This document shows, piece by piece, positions 1 through 7,810 of a DNA stretch of 35,562 bases (its first letter is position 1; every line of letters begins with the position of its first letter). The notes beneath the pieces are model-generated. The model was given only the letters and a program-made list of their open reading frames with translations, did no database searches and was not told the DNA's origin. Both the position numbers and the translations under genes were made by a program. Source of the stretch: an uncultured Porphyromonadaceae bacterium (GTDB taxonomy: Bacteria > Bacteroidota > Bacteroidia > Bacteroidales > Muribaculaceae); the NCBI GenBank assembly GCA_947176935.1, contig CAMWSP010000003.1, forward strand, positions 1-35,562, written 5' to 3'.

Positions 1-835
1 GTGTTACGGAGCTGGCCTCAATGTTTTTAGAGAGGAAGAGCGAGCCCATTTCGGAGAATTTGGCGGCGCTTTCGGTTGTTAGATAGCGCACCGAGCCGCC
101 GCGACTGATGCGGGCCGACATTTCGGGGTGGCGTTCGAGGTAGTTTTCGAGCGATTTGGCCACAATGTCGCCCTGAGTGACGATTTTGACCTCCGGTGGC
201 ATGAATTTGCGGATTTTTCGCAGCAGCAGGGGATAGTGGGTGCATCCGAGCAGTGCGGTGTCGATCCGGCGGTCGCGGTTGAGCAGCGTGTCGATATATT
301 TTTCAACGAAGTAGTCGGCGCCGGGATTGTCGAATTCGCGGTTTTCGACCAGCGGCACCCACAGGGGACACTCCTGGCCAACGGTTACGAAGCCGGGATA
401 GAGTTTGGCTATTTCCATGTCGTAGCTCTTGGAGCGGATGGTGCCGGGGGTGCCGAAAATGCCGATATGGCCGGTGCGGGTGTATTGGCCGATGGCTTCG
501 ACAGTGGGGCGGATGACTCCGAGGACTCTCCGCTCGGGGGCGATATGGGGCAGGTCGAGCTGCTGGATGGAGCGCAGGGCCTTGGCGGAGGCGGTGTTGC
601 AGCCGAGGATAACCAGCTGGCAGCCGAGTTCAAACAGCCGCTGAACGGCCTGGAGAGTGAACTGATAGACGACCTCGAAGGAGCGGGTGCCGTAGGGGGC
701 GCGGGCGTTGTCGCCCAGGTATAGATAGTCCGGCTCCGGCATGTGGCGCCGGATGGATTCGAGTATGGTTAGGCCCCCATAGCCGCTGTCGAAAACGCCT
801 ATGGGGCCCGGGGTACGGATTTCGGAAAGTTTCAC
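1..835 (-). CDS. murI: Glutamate racemase (3' end cut by window edge)
   Basis: Makes D-glutamate from L-glutamate in the cytoplasm for peptidoglycan precursors (family knowledge). About 278 residues are visible. The N-terminal motif GVFDSGYGGL is the racemase signature, and both catalytic-cysteine motifs are present (ILGCNTASA, and LLGCTHYPLL further on). The last visible residues read KNIEASSVT, so only a short C-terminal tail should be missing, given the usual 265-285 residues. I chose the GTG at 833-835, giving VKLSEIRTPG; it lies one base after the mscL stop codon. No ATG fits better. The gene is the last visible member of the minus-strand run GH95-kinase-serB-mscL-murI and shows no promoter of its own, so co-transcription with mscL is likely. 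Confidence 0.93.
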   Translation of the reverse strand, partial: MKLSEIRTPGPIGVFDSGYGGLTILESIRRHMPEPDYLYLGDNARAPYGTRSFEVVYQFTLQAVQRLFELGCQLVILGCNTASAKALRSIQQLDLPHIAPERRVLGVIRPTVEAIGQYTRTGHIGIFGTPGTIRSKSYDMEIAKLYPGFVTVGQECPLWVPLVENREFDNPGADYFVEKYIDTLLNRDRRIDTALLGCTHYPLLLRKIRKFMPPEVKIVTQGDIVAKSLENYLERHPEMSARISRGGSVRYLTTESAAKFSEMGSLFLSKNIEASSVT

Positions 836-836
836 T

Positions 837-1265
837 TTATTTGTTTTGCTGCTTGAGCAGGTCGCGGATTTCGGTCAGCAGGACTTCTTCGTTGGAGGGA
901 GCGGGAGCAGGAGCGGGGGCTTCGGCTTCTTTCTTTTTGAATTTCATCATTACGCGCAGGGCCACGAAGATGCTGAATGCGATGATGAGGAAGTCGACAA
1001 CGTTTTGGATGAACATGCCGTAGTTGAGAGTGACGGCTTCCTTGACAACTTCCTGAGTGGTGGGGTCGAGAACGGCGTCGTGGAGAGTGGCCTTAAGTTC
1101 GGTGAAGTTTACGCCACCGGTGAGCAGGCCGACAACGGGCATGATGATGTCGTTGACGAGCGACGAGACGATTTTGCCGAACGCACCGCCGATGATAACA
1201 CCGACTGCCATGTCGATAACGTTGCCTTTCATAGCAAAGGCCTTGAAGTCTTGAATAAAGCTCAT
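837..1265 (-). CDS. mscL: Large-conductance mechanosensitive channel MscL
   Basis: Homopentameric inner-membrane channel that opens under membrane tension and releases solutes during hypo-osmotic shock (family knowledge). It has 142 residues, the normal length. Visible features are the N-terminal amphipathic stretch [22 protein letters not shown]1 ([20 protein letters not shown], about residues 21-42), a periplasmic loop, TM2 (about 85-108, ending RVMMKFKKK), an Ala/Pro linker (PAPAPAP) and the C-terminal cytoplasmic helix ending LLKQQNK. The start is the ATG at 1263-1265. The gap to upstream serB is 42 nt with no TAnnTTTG box, and murI begins one base after its stop, so it is probably transcribed with both. 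Confidence 0.96.
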   Translation of the reverse strand: MSFIQDFKAFAMKGNVIDMAVGVIIGGAFGKIVSSLVNDIIMPVVGLLTGGVNFTELKATLHDAVLDPTTQEVVKEAVTLNYGMFIQNVVDFLIIAFSIFVALRVMMKFKKKEAEAPAPAPAPSNEEVLLTEIRDLLKQQNK

Positions 1266-1307
1266 TTTTCGGTTAGGGGGGAGTTAGATGTTAAGTTATT
1301 ATGTTGT

Positions 1308-2543
1308 TTATACTTTTTTCATAAAGGAGTCTTTGAAGCCGAGGAAGTAGAGAACGCCGTCGAGTCCGATGGTTGACAGGCTCTGTTCGGCCGTGGCCTT
1401 GACTTTCGGCTTGGCATGGAAGGCGATACCGAGGCCTGCGGTTGCGAGCATTGGCAAATCGTTCGCTCCATCACCAACAGCTATGGTCTGCGCAATGTTC
1501 ACGTTTTCGACCTGGGCGAGGAGCCTGAGGAGCTCGGCTTTGCGGCGACCGTCGACTACTTCGCCGACGTAACGCCCTGTCAGATGGCCGGTTGAGTCGA
1601 CTTCAAGTTCGTTGGCATAGACATAGTCGAAACCGAATTTTTGTTTCAGGTAGTTGCCGAAGTATGTGAAGCCGCCCGAGAGAATTGCGGTTTTATAGCC
1701 GGCGCGTTTCAGAACGTCCATCATCCGCTCGAGGCCTTCGGTGAAGGGGAGGTTTTCGGCAATATCTTTCATGACCGAAATGTCGAGGCCCTTGAGCAGG
1801 GCAACGCGCTGGGTGAAGCTTTCGATAAAGTCGATTTCGCCGCGCATTGCGCTTTCGGTTATGGCTTTGACCCGGTCGCCAACACCGGCGCGGATTGCGA
1901 GTTCGTCGATAACTTCGGTTTCAATGAGGGTGGAGTCCATGTCGAAGCAAATCAGGCGGCGGGTGCGGCGGAAAACGTTGTCTTCCTGAAAGGAGATGTC
2001 GACGTCGTTTTTCGACGCGATTTCCAGGAACCGCCGGCTGAGGCCGAGGCGGTCGGCGGGATTGCCGCGGACGGCCATTTCGATGCAGGTTTTGGACTTG
2101 GAGTCGCAGTTGTCGCTTTTGAGCGAGATGCGGCCGGTGAGGCGCTTGATGTTTTCAATGTTGAGCCCTTCGGAGGCTACTTCGGCGGTGAGGCGCGCGA
2201 TATGGTCGGCGGTGAGCCGGCGGCCGAGCATGGTGATGATCCATCGGCTCTTGCCCTGCATGCTGACCCATTTTTCGTAGTCGTCGACCGCAGTTGGGGT
2301 GAAGCGGATGTTCAGGTTCAGCTCGGCGGCTTTGAAGAGCATGTCTTTGAGGATATTGCCGGAGGTTGTGGCGTCGGTCTTGATCAGGATGCCGAGCGAA
2401 AGATAGTGGTGGATGGTGCTCTGGCCGATGTCGAGAATCGAGGCGTTATAGTGGCCGAGAATTCCGGTTAGCGCCGACGTTACGCCGGGGCGGTCAACGC
2501 CGGTTATGTTGATGAGAATCAGTTCTGTTGAATTATCTGTCAT
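1308..2543 (-). CDS. serB: Phosphoserine phosphatase with N-terminal ACT domains
   Basis: Dephosphorylates O-phosphoserine, the last step of serine synthesis. It has 411 residues: two ACT-like regulatory domains (about 1-85, starting ELILINITGVDRPG, and about 95-180) followed by a HAD phosphatase domain. The nucleophile motif is FDMDSTLIE with D201 and D203. The later HAD motifs are ILSGGF (Ser/Thr motif) and GDGANDLPML (Mg-binding acidic motif). An upstream start at 2624 is possible, but its 27 extra residues have no family resemblance. The ATG at 2541-2543 puts the ACT domain at the terminus and overlaps the end of the kinase gene by 11 nt, which suggests translational coupling. The two-ACT form is common in Bacteroidales. 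The ACT domains may sense an amino acid such as serine (inference). Confidence 0.95.
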   Translation of the reverse strand: MTDNSTELILINITGVDRPGVTSALTGILGHYNASILDIGQSTIHHYLSLGILIKTDATTSGNILKDMLFKAAELNLNIRFTPTAVDDYEKWVSMQGKSRWIITMLGRRLTADHIARLTAEVASEGLNIENIKRLTGRISLKSDNCDSKSKTCIEMAVRGNPADRLGLSRRFLEIASKNDVDISFQEDNVFRRTRRLICFDMDSTLIETEVIDELAIRAGVGDRVKAITESAMRGEIDFIESFTQRVALLKGLDISVMKDIAENLPFTEGLERMMDVLKRAGYKTAILSGGFTYFGNYLKQKFGFDYVYANELEVDSTGHLTGRYVGEVVDGRRKAELLRLLAQVENVNIAQTIAVGDGANDLPMLATAGLGIAFHAKPKVKATAEQSLSTIGLDGVLYFLGFKDSFMKKV

Positions 2544-3336
2544 GGTTATGATAAGCGATGAGTCCGGAAATGGGACGTTCTTGAATCTGCTCGATGGTGA
2601 AGCCGCGCAGGGAGGCGGCGGCAATCAGCTGCGGGGCCAGGGCCTTGGCCACTCCGCCGATAACGGAGAGGCGCTGCGTCAGCTTATAATAGTTGCTCAT
2701 TGCGGCAAACAGGGAGTCAAGTTCTTCGCCGATGAGGTCGCTGAGGTGTTCGGCGTGGTCGAGGATGAAGGGCATCAGCGATGCGAGAAACGCGTTGGCT
2801 GCGGGGCGGCGATAGACGCGCTCGAGAATTTCGGCGTAGGTCATGCCGAGGAATCTTTCGAGTTCGGGGCGCAGCTTACCGGTTCGGTAAACGAGTCGGA
2901 GCAGGCGTTTGCCGAACGAGGCGCCGCTGCCTTCGTCGCCGAGGATGAAGCCGAGCGGGGGCATGTTTGAGGTCAGTTCGCGGCCGTTGTAGAGCGCGGA
3001 GTTGCTGCCGGTGCCGAGAATGAGGGCCAGGCCGGGTTTGGAGCCGAACAGGGCGCGGGCGGCGCCGAGCATGTCGGACGCCACTTCTACGCAGGCGCCG
3101 GCGGGGAAGGCCGAGGCTACTTTGGAGCACACGTCGGGGCTGACGCATCCGGCGCCGTAGTAGAATATTTCGTCGGGCCGGAGCGGGCCCAGGGCGTCGG
3201 CAAATGCCGCGCTGAGCTCGTGGTCGCTGAGCATGAGGGCGTTGATTCCGGGAGTTTCGAAAATGCGCACTGAGCCGTCATCTTCAATGGTGGCCCACTG
3301 CACTTTGGTGCTTCCGGCGTCGGCGATAATCTTCAC
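2533..3336 (-). CDS. BadF/BadG-family sugar kinase, N-acetylglucosamine kinase-like
   Basis: ASKHA-fold cytoplasmic kinase of 267 residues. The phosphate-1 motif is DAGSTKVQW (residues about 6-14), phosphate-2 is ILGTGSNSALY, and GDEGSGASFGKRLL follows, as in N-acetylglucosamine kinases of this family. A late IGGVAKAL supplies the adenosine-motif glycines. The start is a GTG at 3334-3336, four bases after the stop of the GH95 gene, and the 3' end overlaps serB. The position behind a fucosidase suggests phosphorylation of an amino sugar released from host glycans, but the substrate cannot be read from sequence. The BadF/BcrA family also includes ATPases of other function, so the kinase call is firmer than the GlcNAc specificity. 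Confidence 0.85.
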   Translation of the reverse strand: MKIIADAGSTKVQWATIEDDGSVRIFETPGINALMLSDHELSAAFADALGPLRPDEIFYYGAGCVSPDVCSKVASAFPAGACVEVASDMLGAARALFGSKPGLALILGTGSNSALYNGRELTSNMPPLGFILGDEGSGASFGKRLLRLVYRTGKLRPELERFLGMTYAEILERVYRRPAANAFLASLMPFILDHAEHLSDLIGEELDSLFAAMSNYYKLTQRLSVIGGVAKALAPQLIAAASLRGFTIEQIQERPISGLIAYHNHDR

Positions 3337-3340
3337 GGTT

Positions 3341-6300
3341 TCAGAGAATGGCTTTGGTTGAGGTTACGGTGCCGCCGGCAGCGACTGCTTTTATGAGGAG
3401 AACGCCCTGAAACGCAGCAGGCAGCAGAAGCATGGGGCCGTTGGCCGATGCTATTTCACGGCCCTGGATGTCGTAGGCCACAATGGAGATTGCTCCGGGA
3501 GCGATTACCTTGCCATTACTGACGCGCACGGGGCCGGAGGTCAGTTGGGCGGCTTCGATGGCGCCTTCGTCCTGGCGGGTGTTGGTGTTGGTATAGTTGG
3601 CGTCGTAGGTGAACTCAACGGTGTCGCCGGCTTTGAGGTCGGCCATGTCGATGGTTTTGGTTCCGGTGAGGGTGTTGATGGTAATCAGCGGGGAGTCGAT
3701 TTCGGCGCCGTTGAGGCTGACGTGGAGGTGTTCGATGTCGGAGTTTCCGATTTTGAGTGTGCCGCCCTGGTTGGCCACGAGCTTGGCGGTTGCGATCCGG
3801 CCGTTTTTCCAGGATGCGCCGAAGGTTACGTCGCCGGCGGCTTTCAGGCCGTTGATTTCGCCTTGTTTCCAGGTTGAGGGGAGGGCGGGGAGCATGTAGA
3901 TGCCACCGTTGCGGCTCTGCAGGAGCATTTCGGTAATGCCGGAGCAGGCGCCGAAGTTGCCGTCGATTTGGAAGGGGGAGTGGGAGTCAAACAAGTTGTT
4001 GTAGACGCCGGAGCCGTTGGTGTGGGTGGAGCAGAGGGCGTTGCGCAGAATCTTGCGGGCGTGGTCGCCATCCTGAGCACGGGCCCAGAGGTTGATTTTC
4101 CAGCCCATGGACCAGCCGGTTGCGCCGTCGCCGCGCAGAATCATGGAGTTTACGGCGGGCTGGAACATTGGGTGGCCGGGTTCGACCTGGGAGTAGGGAT
4201 AGAGGCACATCAGGTGGCTCATGTGGCGGTGGCCGTCCTGGCCGGCGTTGTAGGCGCTGTATTTCCATTCGCGCAGAATCGGGGTGCCTTTGGCCAGCGA
4301 GTTGTTGTTCCAAACCTTGGTGTATTCCTCAGAAGCGAGGCCTCGGTCGAGGTTATCGTAGTAGGCTTGGAGTTTGGCTTTGTCGGCAGCGGAGATTCCG
4401 CATGCTTCGAGGCCGAGGGTGTCGATGGCCTTGAGGGTGTTGGAGAAGAGGTCGACGAGAATCTGCTGGGCGTGGGCGGTGGCGTTTTCGGAGCCGGGGC
4501 CGTGTTCGGGCGAGTATTCCTTGGGGGCTTCCCAGGAGCCGTCGGCGCCTTTGACGAGGCGTTCCATCCAGAATTCGCAGGTGCTCCAGATTGTGGGGAA
4601 CGCGCGCTTGAGGAAGTCTTTGTCGAGGGTGTAGTCATAGTGCTGGAACAGGTGGGAGCAGCACCATGCGTTGGCAATGGTGTAGTTGTGCATGAAGGAG
4701 CCGGAGCCGCCGAAAATGTTTGATTCGGTGAAGAATGTCCAGCCTTTGGTCTGGCCGGCGCCTTTGGCGAGTTTCTGCCAGGTGTCGTGTTCGGTGGCCT
4801 GGCTGATGAGGTAGTTGAGCAGCGGCAGGTGGAGTTCGCTGAGGTTGGTTGGCTCGGCGGGCCAGTAGCACATCTGCAGGTTGATGTTGTTGTGGATGTC
4901 GGCGTTCCAGGGGGCGATCTGACCGCCGTAGGGGGCGGCGGCGGTGAATCCGCTCCAGATTCCCTGAAGGTTATTGGGCACGTCGACGCCGCGGCTCGAA
5001 CCTATGTGGAGGTAGCGGCCATAGTGGAAGTAGAGCTGCTCGAGGAAGCGCACGTTGTTGTCGTCGGCGTTGACGTTGCTCTTGGTGGTGTTTTGGTAGT
5101 AGGTGATGAGCTCGTCGGTGGGCTTGTCGTTGACCGAGCCGGTCAGGTCGAAGTCCACGCGGTTGAAAATGGCCTGATAGTCGGCCACATGGTCGGCCAG
5201 GACGGCATCCCAGCCCTTGGCGGCGGCGTTTGCCGCGCAGGCGGCTACGTTGCCGGTCAGTGCGTCGGTGTTGGAGGTGAAGTTTGAGGCGTGGAGGTCA
5301 TAGTCGGTGCCGGCGGCGATAACAACGAAGATCTGGTCGGCGCCTTTGACGGTGATGCCGGTGGCGTCGGCGGTCATGGTTGCGTTAGGACCCGTGGGTA
5401 CGATTTTGATGCAGCTGGCAAAGGAAACGGTTTCAAATTTGCCGCCGTAGGTAATGGTGCCGTCGGCATTGTAGGTGACGGGCGATTTGATGTAGCCGGC
5501 GGCCATGCCGGGCACTTCGGTGAACTTGACGTTAATGGCGCCGGGAGTCGAGGCGGAGAGCAGGGCGGCAACGACGTTGTCGGGGTAGGAGGCGAGGAAG
5601 CGGCGGGTGAATACCGTGCCGGCGGCGTTTTCGTAGCTGACGTTGGAGGTGGCGTCGGTCAGGTCGAGGTTGCGCCAATAGTTTTTAACGCCGTTGTCTT
5701 CCCAGCCGAAGCCTTCTTCTTCGAGCGAGTTGATTTTCAGCGAGCCGAAGTTTTGGTAGCAGCCATAGTTGGAGCCGTTGTCTTCTTTTTTGCCGGTCCA
5801 GAGTGTCTTTTCGTTAACCGAGATGTCTTCCTGCATAACACCGCCGAGAAGCGTTGCGCCGAGCTGGCCGTTGCCGATTGGCAGGCCGAGGTCCATCCAT
5901 TTCTGGGGGTGCGAGCCGATGGAGTAGGTGGCGGTGGTACCGGGGCGGGTGTACCAGAGGCTCAGTTTGTGTTCGGGGCGATAGGTTGTCGAGCCTTCAT
6001 AGGCGTATTCTTCGGCGGGGAGGTCGGCCATGGTCATGAATTGGAGCGCGTTGCCGGTTTCGGTTTCGCCGCCGGTCCAGAAGCCGATTTCCTGATGGGC
6101 GGCGTTGGCGCCTTGCCAGAGGTTGAAGTAGCCGTTGTAGCCGTTAGGTTTGATTTCGAGAGCGGGCCAGTAGGCGGTCGACGGGGTTTCGCGCAGCGAG
6201 AATCCTTTGTCGTAGGGATCGTCCGAGGCATAGAGCCGGGCGTCGTCGCCTGAGCCCTGCGGCTTGAGATATTCACCGTTTTTGTTGACAATCTGGAAGT

Positions 6301-6946
6301 TGGAGGCATTGCCGACAAGTTTCCAGAGCTTGGAGGGAACGGGGTTTACGGATGCTTCGCGTTTAACCTTGTTGCCGACGCCCTGCGAGGTGACAACGGC
6401 CTTGTTGTTGCAGAATTGGATGTAGTACCATTCGGGGTCAGCCTGGTCGGCGGTTGCGAATTCAGGCATTGCCGTGCTGATGAAGTTCAGTTTGTTGTTA
6501 TTGTCGGCCGAATTCCACTCGCCGAGTTCAACGCCGACGCTTGTGCCGCCCCATTGGTTCATGGCTTTGCCGGCGGAGTTGGCGTTGCGGCGGATTTCCC
6601 AGCATTCACCCAGGTCTTTGATGCTCAGCGAAACGGCATCGCTTTCGTTGGACACTGCGGTGAAGCGGTCGCCGGAGAAACCTACGTAGCGGCCGGCGGC
6701 ACTCTTCATCTTGAAGTCGGAGGGTGTGCCGATAAGTTGCCAGCGCAGCGCGTTGGCGCCTCCGGCGTCGGCGGTGATGAGCTTGCCAACGCCGTTATCT
6801 TTCAACACATGGCCACCGGTGGTGAATTTAACCTGATGCCACACCGGCGAGTCGGCCGATGAAAAAGTTGGCTCGTTGGCAGCGGAAACGACCATGGCCG
6901 AAATCAGGCCCATGGCACTGAGCAAAGATTTGAAATTGAATTTCAT
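3341..6946 (-). CDS. Secreted GH95 alpha-L-fucosidase/galactosidase with two N-terminal lectin-like modules
   Basis: Exo-glycosidase expected to remove terminal alpha-L-fucose (or alpha-L-galactose) from host or plant glycans. It has 1201 residues from the ATG at 6944-6946, which opens a signal peptide (MKFNFKSLLSAMGLISAMVV, then SAAN). Two related modules, about 28-165 and 170-325, precede the GH95 region that begins near WYTRPG. Catalytic residues equivalent to those of Bifidobacterium AfcA are visible: N687 and N689 in HNNINLQM, general acid E814 in YSPEHGP, and D995 in FQIDGNFG. The C-terminal 75 or so residues carry VAYDIQGREI and end VTSTKAIL, resembling a type IX secretion sorting tail. 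It leads the operon with the kinase and serB, behind a clear promoter at 7001-7031. Fucose versus galactose preference is not decidable here. Confidence 0.93.
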   Translation of the reverse strand: MKFNFKSLLSAMGLISAMVVSAANEPTFSSADSPVWHQVKFTTGGHVLKDNGVGKLITADAGGANALRWQLIGTPSDFKMKSAAGRYVGFSGDRFTAVSNESDAVSLSIKDLGECWEIRRNANSAGKAMNQWGGTSVGVELGEWNSADNNNKLNFISTAMPEFATADQADPEWYYIQFCNNKAVVTSQGVGNKVKREASVNPVPSKLWKLVGNASNFQIVNKNGEYLKPQGSGDDARLYASDDPYDKGFSLRETPSTAYWPALEIKPNGYNGYFNLWQGANAAHQEIGFWTGGETETGNALQFMTMADLPAEEYAYEGSTTYRPEHKLSLWYTRPGTTATYSIGSHPQKWMDLGLPIGNGQLGATLLGGVMQEDISVNEKTLWTGKKEDNGSNYGCYQNFGSLKINSLEEEGFGWEDNGVKNYWRNLDLTDATSNVSYENAAGTVFTRRFLASYPDNVVAALLSASTPGAINVKFTEVPGMAAGYIKSPVTYNADGTITYGGKFETVSFASCIKIVPTGPNATMTADATGITVKGADQIFVVIAAGTDYDLHASNFTSNTDALTGNVAACAANAAAKGWDAVLADHVADYQAIFNRVDFDLTGSVNDKPTDELITYYQNTTKSNVNADDNNVRFLEQLYFHYGRYLHIGSSRGVDVPNNLQGIWSGFTAAAPYGGQIAPWNADIHNNINLQMCYWPAEPTNLSELHLPLLNYLISQATEHDTWQKLAKGAGQTKGWTFFTESNIFGGSGSFMHNYTIANAWCCSHLFQHYDYTLDKDFLKRAFPTIWSTCEFWMERLVKGADGSWEAPKEYSPEHGPGSENATAHAQQILVDLFSNTLKAIDTLGLEACGISAADKAKLQAYYDNLDRGLASEEYTKVWNNNSLAKGTPILREWKYSAYNAGQDGHRHMSHLMCLYPYSQVEPGHPMFQPAVNSMILRGDGATGWSMGWKINLWARAQDGDHARKILRNALCSTHTNGSGVYNNLFDSHSPFQIDGNFGACSGITEMLLQSRNGGIYMLPALPSTWKQGEINGLKAAGDVTFGASWKNGRIATAKLVANQGGTLKIGNSDIEHLHVSLNGAEIDSPLITINTLTGTKTIDMADLKAGDTVEFTYDANYTNTNTRQDEGAIEAAQLTSGPVRVSNGKVIAPGAISIVAYDIQGREIASANGPMLLLPAAFQGVLLIKAVAAGGTVTSTKAIL

Positions 6947-7000
6947 AGAGTGGAAACCGGATATTTTTAATGGTTTAGGGTAATCAGATATTTGAGAATG

Positions 7001-7031
7001 CAAAGATAGTTAAAAAATCCTTTAGCGCAAA
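7001..7031 (-). promoter_or_regulatory. Bacteroidetes-type promoter for the GH95-kinase-serB-mscL-murI operon
   Basis: On the minus strand TTTG (7028-7031) and TATCTTTG (7001-7008) are separated by 19 bases, matching the Bacteroidetes -33/-7 consensus. The -7 box lies about 55 nt upstream of the GH95 ATG, so the leader should be roughly 50 nt. No other such pair appears before murI, which supports a single operon. Confidence 0.8.
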
Positions 7032-7093
7032 ACTTTTGCCGAGTTAATCTTGTTCTAAAGGCAAAACAACAAACGATAAACAAACTAAGTGAT

Positions 7094-7669
7094 ATGAAAT
7101 ACATCCAGCCGGAACTTCCCTATGATGCCGCCGCACTTGCTCCTGCAATCAGCGAGGAAACTGTCAGATTTCACTATGGCAAGCATGAGAAAACGTATAT
7201 CGACAATCTCAACGCTATGATTAAAGATACGCGTTTCGAAAATCTCAGCCTTGAGGAAATCATTACTGAAAGCGATGGCTCTTTGTTTAATAACGCCTCG
7301 CAGGCGTGGAACCATATTTTCTACTTCTTTTCGCTCAGCCCCGACGGGGGAGGCGAGCCCGGAGGCGATCTGCGCAAGGCAATCGACCGAGATTTCGGCT
7401 CGTTTGAAAAGTTTAAGGAAGATTTCGTAAAGGCCGGAACTTCGCTCTTTGGCAGCGGTTGGGTCTGGCTGGCGGCCGACACTGAGGGCAAGCTCTTTAT
7501 CCAGGCTACCTCAAACGCCGGCAACCCGATGACTACCGGGCTGATTCCCCTGCTGACATTCGATGTCTGGGAACACGCCTATTATCTGGACTATCAGAAC
7601 CGGCGCGCCGATGCCCTGAATGCTCTCTGGAGCATTGTTGACTGGGACGTTGTTGAAAGCCGCTACTGA
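7094..7669 (+). CDS. sodB: Superoxide dismutase, Fe type (possibly cambialistic)
   Basis: Converts superoxide to oxygen and hydrogen peroxide in the cytoplasm. It has 191 residues, the normal length. The metal ligands are H27 (FHYGKH), H74 (AWNHIFYF), D157 and H161 (DVWEHAYYLDY). Q70 in NNASQAWNH and the AGNPMT segment follow the Fe-SOD pattern rather than the Mn-SOD GNQDSPL pattern; Bacteroides enzymes of this type are known to accept either metal. It is monocistronic, divergent from the GH95 operon (147 bp between start codons) and convergent with wzc. Its promoter is not clear: only a weak TAATCTTG (7045-7052) is seen. A hairpin-type terminator follows. Confidence 0.97.
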   Translation: MKYIQPELPYDAAALAPAISEETVRFHYGKHEKTYIDNLNAMIKDTRFENLSLEEIITESDGSLFNNASQAWNHIFYFFSLSPDGGGEPGGDLRKAIDRDFGSFEKFKEDFVKAGTSLFGSGWVWLAADTEGKLFIQATSNAGNPMTTGLIPLLTFDVWEHAYYLDYQNRRADALNALWSIVDWDVVESRY

Positions 7670-7689
7670 TACTGATTTAAGAAAATACA

Positions 7690-7780
7690 AGAAAGCAATA
7701 AGCATAATGTGATGAATGGAGAGAGAGGCACGCGTGAGCGCCCCTCTTTTTCTCGTTTGTCACATTGCTGATTGCTTTCT
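7690..7780. repeat. Large imperfect inverted repeat in the sodB/wzc convergent gap
   Basis: The left arm 7690-7712 (AGAAAGCAAT, then AGCATAATGTGA) is nearly the reverse complement of the right arm 7760-7780 (TCACATTGCT, then GATTGCTTTCT). There is one mismatch and a two-base bulge. The arms enclose the smaller sodB terminator hairpin. It is not required for a simple terminator and could serve both converging transcripts or be a relic of a small mobile repeat. Confidence 0.65.
7724..7754 (+). terminator. Probable sodB terminator
   Basis: AGAGG (7724-7728) pairs with CCTCT (7743-7747), and an inner CGC/GCG pair (7731-7733 with 7738-7740) closes a GTGA loop. TTTT plus TCTC follows at 7748-7754. 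It lies about 55 nt after the sodB stop and is nested inside a larger imperfect inverted repeat. Confidence 0.6.
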
Positions 7781-7810
7781 GCGGTTCAGGCCGCGGCTCC
7801 GAAGGCGGGA

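Noticed and set aside
1266-1307. A separate promoter for mscL
   Set aside because: No TAnnTTTG box occurs in the 42-nt gap; co-transcription from upstream is simpler.
7021-7052. Possible sodB promoter: TTTA at 7021 and TAATCTTG at 7045-7052
   Set aside because: The -7 box has a mismatch and the -33 element is poor; it also overlaps the GH95 promoter region. Too weak to list as a feature.
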